From positions 124,001-188,000 of the forward strand of contig NZ_JAOVQM010000001.1 in the NCBI RefSeq assembly GCF_025742995.1: a stretch of DNA of 64,000 nucleotides. Reading direction: 5' to 3'. This document shows positions 7,079-15,891 of this stretch, piece by piece. The number at the start of each line of letters is the position of its first letter. The stretch's first letter is position 1. The position numbers were made by a program, and so were the translations under genes. The notes below the pieces were generated by a model. The model worked only from the letters and a program-made list of their open reading frames with translations. It did no database searches and was not told the DNA's origin. Origin of the DNA: Paracholeplasma manati. GTDB lineage: Bacteria > Bacillota_I > Bacilli_A > Acholeplasmatales > UBA5453.

Positions 7079-9403
7079 CTATTCAGTTCTAAGTGCAACC
7101 ACAGGGTCTTTATTCGCAGCAATTCTACTTGGAATCAAACCAGCGACTAAAGTCAGCATTGCACTGAGTAAAATAAGTAATAAGGCATTGTTCCATGTCA
7201 AAATAACAATATTATTGACTTGAATTAAGTTTTCGATGATCACATTCGCCGGTAAAGCAACAATGAGTGTCACGATGATACCAAATATACCTGAAGCCAA
7301 ACCGATGAGTAAGGTTTCTGCATTGAAAATTCTTGAAATATCACGTTTTCTCGCCCCAATACTTCTCATGATACCAATTTCTTTGGTTCTTTCAACAACT
7401 GATACATAGGTGATAATTCCAATCATGATGGAAGACACTACCAATGATACACCAGCCAAAGCTGCAAGGACAATTGTAATGGTATTAATCAACGATGAAA
7501 TGGTTGAAGAGATGGTTTCTGCGGTATCCGTATAAATAATCGCTTCGTTTTGGGTTTTACCAACATTATAAGCATCCAAATAGGCTTTAATTTCGTCTTT
7601 CGCATCAAACGATACTGGATAGATTTGTACGCCTGTAGGTGTCGTGTCACCACCAATGGTCTTCATGACTTGATCGTACGTAACTTGTGTATTGAATGAC
7701 ATACCTGTCAACACATTGGTGTTGGGTTGATTCAATTGTGCTGTTACGATATCCGATGTGGATTCGATGGCTAACATGTGATCTGTTAAATCGGTTAAAT
7801 AGCCAATACCGGTAGATAATAATTCACTGCTGGCTGCTTCATTTACGCGGATGATGCCAACGATTTCTAAAGTGATTCCATCACTACTGGTATACATGTC
7901 TTCTTGATTTGATTGAGGGATATATACCCCATTGTTTTCTGTATAATACGTATTATTTGGTATGACTTTGAACGTCTTGCCTAGGAAATCATTAAAGGTA
8001 TAATTCTCTTCAATACCAACACCTAAAGCTTCCAATATTTCGACAGATAATCGATTATTGGAGTCAATTACGAGCACCAATTCGTTATATTCATTGGGAT
8101 AAGTACCTGCCAAAACATCGTATTGTGATTGTATGAAATCAGGACTGTTGGGTACTTCAAAGATAAGGGATGAAGACCCAAACATGGTCCCGCTGGATTG
8201 ATTGGTTGAGATGCTTGTGTAAGTGCCTAATGATGTTTCAGCTAGGATGTGCATTGACAATGACTTGGTCGTTGAAATCGAGTTATATAAAGATGATTCC
8301 AACCCATCGAGATATGTCAAGAACGCTTCATCTAACACATTGGTGTGTATGGTGGTATTCGCCAGTTCATCATACGCATAAATGATGGGTTCATCTGGAA
8401 ATTCTGTCGCAATGTCCGCATCTGAGGCAAATGGGCTATTACCACCGCCAGGACCAAATGTATTGGTTCTAACTACTTCAGTGATGGTTAATGGGAAACC
8501 TGCGAGTGTATCGCTTTGTAAGCCATTAACATACTGTGTCATGCCTGTGGATAGTGATAAAACCAGCGCTACCCCAATGATACCGATACTACCTGCCAAC
8601 ATCGTAATGAGGCTTCGACCTTTTTTCGTTAATAAATTGTTAAAGCTGGATTTGACCGCTGTCAGAAATCCCATTGATACTTTCTTTAACTCTAAACGAT
8701 CCTTTTCTTTATTGGATGTATTGCTGACGAGCGGGTGGGTATCTTCAACCACTTTACCGTCAACCAGACGAATGATTCTGTCTGCATAGTTAGAAGCAAT
8801 TTCCGGGTTATGGGTGACCATAATGACCAATCGATCTTTTGAGATGTCTTGAATTAGTGACATGATTTGTTCACTGGTTTTACTGTCGAGTGCCCCAGTA
8901 GGTTCATCCGCCAATAAGATGGCTGGATTATTGATGAGTGCACGTGCGATGGCGACACGCTGCATCTGTCCGCCAGATAATTGGTTAGAACGTTTGTGAA
9001 TGTGATCGATTAATCCAACATCATATAATGCCTGTTTTGCTCTTTTTTTGCGTTCTACACTACCAACACCTGATAATCTCAAGGCGATTTCGACGTTGTC
9101 TAAAATCGATAAATGCGGAATGAGATTATAACTTTGAAATACAAATCCAATGGCTGTATTTCGATAACTATCCCAATCGGCATCCTTAAATGATTTGGTG
9201 GATTTGTCGTTGATGATTAAATCCCCACTGGTATAGCGATCTAACCCCCCTATGATATTCAATAGTGTGGTTTTCCCACTTCCCGATGCACCTAGGATAG
9301 CAACGAACTCATTTTTTCTAAACTCTATATCGATTCCATCGAGTGCTTTGAATGTTTGATTGCCTAAAACGTAATTCTTTTTAATATTTTTTAATGTTAA
9401 CAT
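7079..9403 (-). CDS. MacB-like ABC exporter, ATPase fused to FtsX-type permease
   Basis: 774 residues. The N-terminal ATPase (1-225) has Walker [10 protein letters not shown], signature [15 protein letters not shown], Walker [13 protein letters not shown] and the H-loop VMVTHN. A linker leads to one membrane helix (about 275-297), a roughly 330-residue extracellular domain, and three C-terminal helices of the FtsX/MacB type with [19 protein letters not shown]. The family expels antimicrobial peptides, toxins or lipoproteins by mechanotransmission rather than through a classical channel. The second ATG (9401-9403) is chosen as start because AGGAGG lies 8 nt before it and only 2 nt before the first ATG. 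It is first in an operon with a two-component system, an arrangement common for peptide-antibiotic detoxification. Confidence 0.92.
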   Translation of the reverse strand: MLTLKNIKKNYVLGNQTFKALDGIDIEFRKNEFVAILGASGSGKTTLLNIIGGLDRYTSGDLIINDKSTKSFKDADWDSYRNTAIGFVFQSYNLIPHLSILDNVEIALRLSGVGSVERKKRAKQALYDVGLIDHIHKRSNQLSGGQMQRVAIARALINNPAILLADEPTGALDSKTSEQIMSLIQDISKDRLVIMVTHNPEIASNYADRIIRLVDGKVVEDTHPLVSNTSNKEKDRLELKKVSMGFLTAVKSSFNNLLTKKGRSLITMLAGSIGIIGVALVLSLSTGMTQYVNGLQSDTLAGFPLTITEVVRTNTFGPGGGNSPFASDADIATEFPDEPIIYAYDELANTTIHTNVLDEAFLTYLDGLESSLYNSISTTKSLSMHILAETSLGTYTSISTNQSSGTMFGSSSLIFEVPNSPDFIQSQYDVLAGTYPNEYNELVLVIDSNNRLSVEILEALGVGIEENYTFNDFLGKTFKVIPNNTYYTENNGVYIPQSNQEDMYTSSDGITLEIVGIIRVNEAASSELLSTGIGYLTDLTDHMLAIESTSDIVTAQLNQPNTNVLTGMSFNTQVTYDQVMKTIGGDTTPTGVQIYPVSFDAKDEIKAYLDAYNVGKTQNEAIIYTDTAETISSTISSLINTITIVLAALAGVSLVVSSIMIGIITYVSVVERTKEIGIMRSIGARKRDISRIFNAETLLIGLASGIFGIIVTLIVALPANVIIENLIQVNNIVILTWNNALLLILLSAMLTLVAGLIPSRIAANKDPVVALRTE

Positions 9404-9585
9404 AACCATGACCTCCTGTATGTTTGTGCTTCAAGGATATCAATGGTTTGTGAAGTCTGTGTGAACTTTTTTGAAATGAAAACTCTACGATATTTTCCCA
9501 CAATTGGTGTTTCGATACTTGACTCCTTGATATATGAAATGACTTAATCATTCTTTTATCAAAAATTTTGATTCTAACTAAGAAA

Positions 9586-9649
9586 AATCCCCTCTCGTAA
9601 ACTTCTACAATTACAATTATTAGTAGAGTCTACTTTCAGGGGATTTTAG
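9586..9649 (-). terminator. Long hairpin terminator after the rhodanese gene
   Basis: AAAATCCCCT and AGGGGATTTT bracket a partly paired interior (TAGAAG/CTACT segments); T-rich tails follow on both strands, so it may act in both directions between the rhodanese and exporter units. Confidence 0.7.
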
Positions 9650-9667
9650 AGTATTATTTTTTAAGAA

Positions 9668-9967
9668 TTAAGCTTCAATTGGACCTTGATACGTGATGAT
9701 TCCACCGACCACATTGGTCACGTTATAGCCTTGTGCATCCAAGTAACGCGCAACCATATGTGAACGAGAACCCGTTAGACAAATGATGTAATAATGGTTT
9801 GCTTTATCAATCAGTTTGATGTATTTTAAGAAGTTTGAGGTTGGCATATTGATGGACCCTGGGATATGGCCTTCTTCGTATTCATACTCTTCTCTACAGT
9901 CAATGACTTTAGCTTCACCAGATTTGATTTTTTCTTGAAGTGTTTTCGCATCTACATTTTTAAACAT
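9668..9967 (-). CDS. Rhodanese-like sulfurtransferase
   Basis: A 99-residue single rhodanese domain: CDC25-like VIDCREEYEYEEGHIPGSIN, the catalytic loop CLTGSRS with the active cysteine near residue 63, and the closing VVGGIITYQG. Such domains carry a persulfide on the cysteine and pass sulfane sulfur to acceptors. It overlaps the end of the CoA-disulfide reductase/rhodanese gene by 8 bp, so the two are co-translated. Together they suggest handling of persulfides or polysulfides in the cytoplasm. Confidence 0.9.
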   Translation of the reverse strand: MFKNVDAKTLQEKIKSGEAKVIDCREEYEYEEGHIPGSINMPTSNFLKYIKLIDKANHYYIICLTGSRSHMVARYLDAQGYNVTNVVGGIITYQGPIEA

Positions 9968-11615
9968 GAGCTGTCTCCTTTAGCATTTTTGAAATGTAAT
10001 TGTGTCCGCCATCGAGGTTATACACATCATAACCTTCGCTGCGTAAAAATTGTTCTGCATTGTACCCACGTATACCGTTGTCACAGAATACAACGACCTT
10101 TTTATCCTTTGGAATTTGGGTATATAGTTCTTGAATTTGGTCTAAATCCACATTGATTGCATTCGGAAGAGTCCCTTGTGCAGCGGATTCAAATAATGAA
10201 CGTACATCGACAAATACGACGGAATCGTCATTCATCATTTGAATTGCGTCATACCATTGGATGGTTTTCGTGATGCCTAACATTTGGTTAGAAGCGACAT
10301 AACCAGCCATATTAACGATGTCTTTCGCACTACCAAATGGTGGTGCGTACGTAAATTCAAGTTCTTGTAAGAAGGTAACAGGCAATTTGGCTTTGATGGC
10401 AGTAGCGATGATATCGATACGCTTGTCTACGCCTTTTTGACCAACCGCTTGAGCCCCGAGAATTAATTCGGTTTCCGGGTCATAAATCACTTTTAAGTAG
10501 ATTGAGGTTGCGTTAGGGTAATAGCTTGCATGGTCATTGGCGGTTAAGTGAAGTACTGAATACTTTTTACCTGCCAATTGACGTTCATTGAGACCTGTTG
10601 CGCCTAAGGATAAGTCAAATACTTTAACAATCGATGTGCCTAGTGAACCTTTATTAGTCACATTTAATCCACTGAGAATGTCTGCTAATTGTCTACCTTG
10701 ACGGTTGGCTGGTGAAGCGAGTGGAATGAGTGCTTCTTGATTGGACACTTGGTTTTTAACCAAAATGGCGTCTCCAATCGCGTAAATGTCTTTAACCGAG
10801 GTTTGATAGTGTTGGTCTACTTTAATCCCACCACGAATACCCGTTTCAACATTCGCTTGTTTTGCGAGAGCGGAGTCTGGGAATACCCCGACCGCCATCA
10901 CGATGATATCGGTATTGAATCGGTCGCCTGAGGCTAACAAGACTTCATTGCCTTGAATCTCTTGAATCTCATTTCCTGTGAATACTTGGGCTTGTTTTAA
11001 GACCAATTCTTCGCGGATGAAAGCGGCCATTTCAGGATCTACGATTGGTAAAACCTCAGGTGCTTTTTCGACAATCGTTGTTTGAATCCCTTTTTTAATA
11101 AGGTTTTCTGCTACTTCTAAGCCGATGTAACCTGCCCCAATCACTGTCGCGTGTTTTGGTTGGTTTTCCTTGATGAAACGCATGATCTTATCGAGATCAG
11201 GGATGTTTCTCAATGTAAAAATCGGTACATTGTATTGACCTTTGATGTCAATCACAATGGGTTTCGCACCGGTTGAAAGGACCAATTTGTCATAACTTTC
11301 AACCAAGGTTTCGCCGTCTTTTAGATAAGTCACTTGCTTGTTGTTTGAATCAATCGAAATGACTTCGGCATTCGAACGAATATCCAAATGGAATCGTTCT
11401 TTTAATAAGGTTTCTCTCACTACCAATAAGCCGCTACGTGTCGAAATTTCACCAGAGATGTGGTATGGTAACCCACAGTTGGCAAAGGACACATAAGGGC
11501 CTTTTTCAAAAATGATGATGTCATCATTCTGATTTAATCGTCTGTAACGTGTGGCGAAACTCATCCCGCCAGCAACACCGCCTACGACGATTACTTTGTT
11601 TCTTTGCTTTTTCAT
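9960..11615 (-). CDS. CoA-disulfide reductase/NADH-dependent persulfide reductase with C-terminal rhodanese domain
   Basis: 551 residues from the ATG at 11613-11615, which has GGGTGA at proper spacing; the ATG 16 codons upstream lacks one. FAD-binding N-terminus (VIVVGGVAGGMSFATRYRRL), single redox Cys47 in SFANCGLPYHI (typical of CoADR/NADH oxidase), NAD domain (TVIGAGYIGLEVAENL), FAD motif YAIGDAI, dimerisation domain, and a C-terminal rhodanese domain (about 460-551) with CDNGIRG. Fusions of this type reduce CoA disulfide, CoA persulfide or polysulfide with NAD(P)H. The adjoining stand-alone rhodanese fits a shared role in sulfane sulfur metabolism. Confidence 0.93.
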   Translation of the reverse strand: MKKQRNKVIVVGGVAGGMSFATRYRRLNQNDDIIIFEKGPYVSFANCGLPYHISGEISTRSGLLVVRETLLKERFHLDIRSNAEVISIDSNNKQVTYLKDGETLVESYDKLVLSTGAKPIVIDIKGQYNVPIFTLRNIPDLDKIMRFIKENQPKHATVIGAGYIGLEVAENLIKKGIQTTIVEKAPEVLPIVDPEMAAFIREELVLKQAQVFTGNEIQEIQGNEVLLASGDRFNTDIIVMAVGVFPDSALAKQANVETGIRGGIKVDQHYQTSVKDIYAIGDAILVKNQVSNQEALIPLASPANRQGRQLADILSGLNVTNKGSLGTSIVKVFDLSLGATGLNERQLAGKKYSVLHLTANDHASYYPNATSIYLKVIYDPETELILGAQAVGQKGVDKRIDIIATAIKAKLPVTFLQELEFTYAPPFGSAKDIVNMAGYVASNQMLGITKTIQWYDAIQMMNDDSVVFVDVRSLFESAAQGTLPNAINVDLDQIQELYTQIPKDKKVVVFCDNGIRGYNAEQFLRSEGYDVYNLDGGHNYISKMLKETAHV

Positions 11616-11701
11616 ATTATAATCACCCATAACATATATAAACCTAAATACCTCAAAATTCAAGTTATAAGCATTCTAATTAAGCAATCTATCCTGACAT
11701 A

Positions 11702-11728
11702 GAAAAAGAAAAAGCGGTTGCCCGCTTT
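11702..11728 (-). terminator. Intrinsic terminator after the MFS gene
   Basis: Minus-strand stem AAAGCGG / CCGCTTT with GCAA loop, then TTCTTTTTCT. It sits at the distal (ancestral) stop, supporting the view that the MFS gene once ran to 11727. Confidence 0.8.
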
Positions 11729-12947
11729 ACGTATTGGTTGTCTTTTTTGGTAAGCCTTCTAATAATAAAGTACGATTGAACAAAGGGACCATCGCGATGA
11801 TGCCCATACCAACCCCACTCAACAAAATAATCAAAGATATATCAAATACGTCCGATAGTGGTCCAAAGATTAACATGCCTTATGGTAAACTAATCGTATT
11901 GATTAATCCAAAGACAGAAAATACACGTCCAATATATTTCGGATCCACTTTCTCTTGGATGAGTCCAACCATCAGTGGGTTACTTAAGGAAATGAAGAAC
12001 CCAACAAATCCCCATAACCCTATATAGAAGATAAAATTGAATGGAAGGCCTAACCCAACAGTACCTAAACCGATGGCGATATAACATAAGAAAAATGTGA
12101 CCAATCGGTTTTTAAAACCACCCCATATGGTAATCACAATAGACCCCAACAACATCCCTGTCCCGAAGATGGCTTCTAAAGCAGATAATCGCCACGCTTC
12201 AGCACCAAATACACGTGCAACCTGTAAATATGTTAAGAATGATGGTGCCGCAACCATAATCATAAATAGGAAAGAGAATAATAATATATTGAAAATCAAT
12301 TTATGGGTGAAAGCATAATGTATGCCACGTTTAATATCTTCAAAGTAATCAATCGTGGATGGATGTGACTCTGCTGCATGTTTCGGTAATTTCACATAAG
12401 TAATCAAGATCATAACTGCAATCGCTGCAGTTACCACATCAATGAACAGAATCAATTCTAACTCAAAATAGGCAAGCAATAACCCCGCCAATAAAGGCAT
12501 CAAGATCATCGATGAGGATTGGATCCCTTGTGCTATGCCTTGAACCTTAACCAAGTGGGTTTCTGGAACAATCTGTGGGTATACCGCCGATACGGCTGGT
12601 TGGTGAACGCTTTGTCCAAACGATCTCACCACGGAAACCACAAACAAAATCCATATTTCACGAAAACCCATGAAAAACAGTATCGCAACAATCAATGTCA
12701 CAAATGCTATGCCTATGTCTGCGGTGATCATTAACATCTTCCGGTTGAGTCTATCTGCCCAAACCCCCGCGAAAGGGGATATTAACAAGGATGGAATAAA
12801 GGTACACATCACCATGATGGTCATCATCAAACCCGATTGGGTTTCTAACGTGATGTACCACATGATGGCGTACATAACCAACATCGACCCCAACAACGAT
12901 ACCGTTTGACTAATCATAAAAACCCCTACGGTTTTTTTCCAATCCAT
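11727..12947 (-). pseudogene. MFS exporter interrupted by one in-frame nonsense codon
   Basis: From the ATG at 12945-12947 (AAGGA upstream) it encodes a major facilitator transporter of the MdtG/EntS-like drug or siderophore exporter type: PFAGVWADRLNRK between helices 2 and 3 and about 10 helices before a TAA at 11880-11882. The same frame continues without shift after the TAA for 50 codons (GMLIFGPLSDVFDISLIILL and on), supplying the missing last helices, to a second TAA at 11727-11729 beside a terminator. A single base change from TTA or CAA would create the break. The 355-residue product lacks the final helices and is probably non-functional, unless the stop is read through or is a sequencing error. 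Confidence 0.85.
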
Positions 12948-13047
12948 AACATCACATCCTTCATAAAAAACTGTAAATATCATAACATTCATAGAAAAAG
13001 AAAGCGAATGAAATAGATGGTTTTCAAGGTTTTATATATAAAAATAT

Positions 13048-13080
13048 AAATAAAACCAAAACCGACTGGGTTTTGGTTTT
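13048..13080 (-). terminator. Intrinsic terminator after the PH-like protein gene
   Basis: AAAACCAAAACC / GGTTTTGGTTTT, 12-bp perfect stem with 5-nt loop and T-rich flank, just after the stop of the 13086-13490 gene. Confidence 0.8.
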
Positions 13081-13085
13081 GTACG

Positions 13086-13490
13086 TTATTCTTGTTTTTT
13101 ATATTGAATGACTTTTTGATACATGGCTTCAATCAAACTACGACGTTTTCCTGTAAAGTATATCTTATAATGATGATGTCCTGACTTGATGATGAATTGA
13201 TTGTTAAGGTTTAAAAATCCTTTTTTTAATTCCACATGGTCAATTTCTTCAAAATTGAAACGGAATCTTTCTTTATGTGGTTTCGTACCCAATAGATTGG
13301 CATCAAAACACACCAGTTGATTTTGATAAACCCCGATGAAACCGTCACTACCAGCTCCTGTAGTACGTCCCATGGCTACGGCAGTCACTTTATAAGAGGT
13401 TGAATACGAAATGACTACTTTCGCAACCAACTCTTCGTTATCCGTGAGTTTAAAATCTTTGGCTAATTTGACAACTTCTTCTCTGCTCAT
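13086..13490 (-). CDS. Bacterial PH-domain-like protein
   Basis: 134 residues, no signal peptide or membrane helix. The pattern of strands (GFIGVYQNQLVCFDANLLG, KERFRFNFEEIDHVELKKGF, NNQFIIKSGHHHYKIYFTG) followed by a C-terminal helix resembles bacterial PH/YokE-like domains. Such domains occur near membrane proteins; a ligand is not known. The ATG overlaps the stop of the upstream membrane protein as ATGA, so the two are translated together and may act together. Fold call is by pattern only. Confidence 0.6.
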   Translation of the reverse strand: MSREEVVKLAKDFKLTDNEELVAKVVISYSTSYKVTAVAMGRTTGAGSDGFIGVYQNQLVCFDANLLGTKPHKERFRFNFEEIDHVELKKGFLNLNNQFIIKSGHHHYKIYFTGKRRSLIEAMYQKVIQYKKQE

Positions 13491-14128
13491 GATGGTTCCT
13501 CTTCTGTTTTAGGTGTCTCTTGTGATTCAATCTTAGGTTCTTCTTTTGGTGATTCTATCTTGGTTTCTTCAACTTTCGGATGCATATCGACCGATTTTGG
13601 AATATAAGACTTCTTGGGTTCAGTGGATGGTGTTTCTGGATTTATTTGAACTTCCACCGGTGCTTCTTTGGCTACAGTTTCTGGGACAAACTTGTGAATC
13701 AACTGTAACAAATATTTTTCACCAAAGACTAAAAACCAGAATACAATGATGAGTAAGAATTCCAAAATTTTACCAAATCCATTGGAGGCACTTGCTAAAC
13801 CAACTTTATGGAATAACAACGAATATAAGAAAATGATGGTTGCTAAAACAGCTTGTCCGATGAATAACATTTTAAGGTATTTATCTTGTTTCATGATGGC
13901 TAAATAGGCAAAGCCAAGTATCGACATGAAAAAGATAAATGTGTATAAACCGCCACCAGGAAAGTCAGATGATGATAGCGAGCCATCAATCAAATTGTTA
14001 CTAACCATGTACGGTAAAAGTAATGAGATCGCAAATAGAAATCCAACGGTGATTTTGGTTATTAAAACGATTAAAGTCGTTTTGTCCCCTCGAATCAAAT
14101 CAAAAAAAGCTGTTTTAAACTTTTGCAA
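13487..14128 (-). CDS. Four-helix membrane protein with Pro/Glu-rich cytoplasmic tail
   Basis: 213 residues. Four predicted membrane helices (about 20-42, 58-76, 84-104, 110-135) are followed by an extended, charged tail from about residue 150 rich in Pro, Glu, Lys and Thr (EVQINPETPSTEPKK, repeated EEPKIE-like units). The tail looks disordered. I do not recognise the family. It forms a two-gene unit with the PH-like protein, overlapping by 4 bp. A strong ribosome binding site (GGGGGGGAACTC) precedes its ATG. Confidence 0.7.
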   Translation of the reverse strand: MQKFKTAFFDLIRGDKTTLIVLITKITVGFLFAISLLLPYMVSNNLIDGSLSSSDFPGGGLYTFIFFMSILGFAYLAIMKQDKYLKMLFIGQAVLATIIFLYSLLFHKVGLASASNGFGKILEFLLIIVFWFLVFGEKYLLQLIHKFVPETVAKEAPVEVQINPETPSTEPKKSYIPKSVDMHPKVEETKIESPKEEPKIESQETPKTEEEPS

Positions 14129-14263
14129 GAGTTCCCCCCCTCTTTCTCAATGTCAGTATATCACGTGTTTTTTTGGTTTACCTATATTTTTTATGAATAT
14201 ATATAAATATTTCAAAAATCGGTCCTTTTTGAGTCATATTTATGTCTATATTGGCGGTTTTAC

Positions 14264-14297
14264 AAAGAAAAACTCATAAATCCGCAGATTTATGAGT
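14264..14297 (-). terminator. Intrinsic terminator after the GH17 gene
   Basis: Perfect 11-bp stem ACTCATAAATC / GATTTATGAGT with a CGCA-type loop, followed by TTTTTC on the minus strand; a T7 run on the plus side may allow bidirectional use. Confidence 0.85.
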
Positions 14298-14305
14298 ATG
14301 TTTTT

Positions 14306-15226
14306 TTACTTTTCAAATTTGAATTTGCCGTCTTTATCCCACAAGCCCCAATACGCACCGTATTCGCCTTCGTGGTTAATTTTCCAGACTTCATCAAATG
14401 AAGAGAAATAGAATAAGTGGACGTGTTCTTGATTGGCCCATTCATACGTGTTGATAAAATATCTCATGGCGTTTTCATAGGAGGGTACTGCTGCCCCATA
14501 GGATTCACCTTTGGTTGGCCATCCAGTTTCACTGATGACCACTGGTTTGCCTTTAGAGTGCGTCTTTACGAGTTCATACATCTTCTTCATGTATTCTACA
14601 GAAATCTCAAGGGCACAATATTCCCAAAATGGGTAACAATTCGCGAATAAGACATCACATTCATCGATGATTTCCGGGAAATTGACATACATATAATACG
14701 CATCGACATACCCAACAGGGACGTTAGGTACAGCCGCTTTAACACGTCTGATGTATTCAATCAGTTGTTCGACTTCTAAATCATCTCTTAATAATACTTC
14801 ATTACCAATGGCGATTAAATCTGCATAACCTGCTTGACCAATACGAATGATATTATTGATTTCAATTTCATTGTTTTCTTTGTCTGAATCCAACCAAGCA
14901 CCTACCAATGTTTTTAAGCCTTTTTCTTTCGCAATCCTTGGTACTTCTTCATTCCCGTTGGTGGTTGAAAAGGTTCTAACCCAATGGGTATAAGGACGGA
15001 TGATTTCGAGTCTATCCGCGATTTGTTGTTCAGAAATAAGGGATTTAACACTTGGATCTTGACCTTCTAAGTAAGGGCTAAAACTGATGCCAGAAATCTT
15101 TTGTTCTAGAATAGCTTTGGCCTTTTTTTCTAATAGTTTTGGGTCTTCACTGATGATGGATTGTTTATTCAATAAGTAGCGATTGACATTCAAATAACGC
15201 ATTTGTTCTTTTTTTGGTTTAGACAT
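14306..15226 (-). CDS. Glycoside hydrolase family 17-like protein, cytoplasmic
   Basis: 306 residues with a single TIM-barrel domain. The GH17 acid/base is Glu143 in AIGNEVLLRDD and the nucleophile is Glu233 in VISETGWPTKG, both in canonical motifs. GH17 enzymes act on beta-1,3-glucans as glucanases or transglycosylases. There is no signal peptide or membrane anchor, so it would act on imported oligosaccharides or an internal glucan. It stands as a single-gene unit with its own RBS (AGAGGTGA) and terminator. It could serve the glycan locus 20 kb away, but nothing in the sequence ties them. Confidence 0.88.
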   Translation of the reverse strand: MSKPKKEQMRYLNVNRYLLNKQSIISEDPKLLEKKAKAILEQKISGISFSPYLEGQDPSVKSLISEQQIADRLEIIRPYTHWVRTFSTTNGNEEVPRIAKEKGLKTLVGAWLDSDKENNEIEINNIIRIGQAGYADLIAIGNEVLLRDDLEVEQLIEYIRRVKAAVPNVPVGYVDAYYMYVNFPEIIDECDVLFANCYPFWEYCALEISVEYMKKMYELVKTHSKGKPVVISETGWPTKGESYGAAVPSYENAMRYFINTYEWANQEHVHLFYFSSFDEVWKINHEGEYGAYWGLWDKDGKFKFEK

Positions 15227-15333
15227 AAAATCACCTCTTAGCCCTATGATACCATAAACACTGGTATTACAATCTGTCTATGCGAACATTTTCATATTTG
15301 GATTGTACTTATTACTGTGTAGTACGTGTATGC

Positions 15334-15891
15334 TTACCCAATCTTCACGATTGTTCTATAGATGATATAAATTAGAATCGTTACAGCAGTGCCTGCACCT
15401 GAATAATTGCCTTTAAGTACTTTTTGTTCATCATACAGATTTGTACCACCAACAACATATATTAGTGCGCCTACAGGCGGAATAAAAACACCTAAAGCCA
15501 CATATTTGATTTTTTCAAGTGCAGTCAATCCATAGGTGGCCACTGAAATATGATAGACATACATTGTTCTGGCGTTGACAATGTTGACTATTAATACAAT
15601 CATGAATAATAAAAATTGTATCCAAAAGGTGATCATGAATTGTAGATCGGTTGGTACGACAGATACCATAAAAAATGGTGATACTGGTACATTTTGAGTG
15701 ATACGTTCAAACCTAAACCCAATTTGACCTGCTTTATCGTATGAAACAAAAGCCATTTTTGTATGATCCAATTTGCGAGTGAACAATTCGATAGACATCG
15801 AATCATTAATTGACAATATAGTCACTTTATATTGTGCGACCAAAGTGTTATTACGGTAGTATTTCAAAGAACAAAGAGGTGAATAAATCAC
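15334..15891 (-). pseudogene. 3' part of a membrane-protein gene interrupted by the second TnpB element
   Basis: About 185 codons opening with GTG directly after a TAA, with no proper ribosome binding site, immediately beyond the right end of the TnpB element. The product would have a beta-rich N-terminal part (LCSLKYYRNNTLVAQYKVTILSI region) and three membrane helices. The fragment at 17344-17673, on the other side of the element and in the same orientation, ends abruptly at the left end. The simplest reading is one gene split by the insertion. I do not recognise the family. Confidence 0.55.

Noticed and set aside
8170-8789. Plus-strand open frames inside the MacB-like exporter gene
   Set aside because: They have no ribosome binding sites or recognisable protein features and lie opposite a strongly supported gene.
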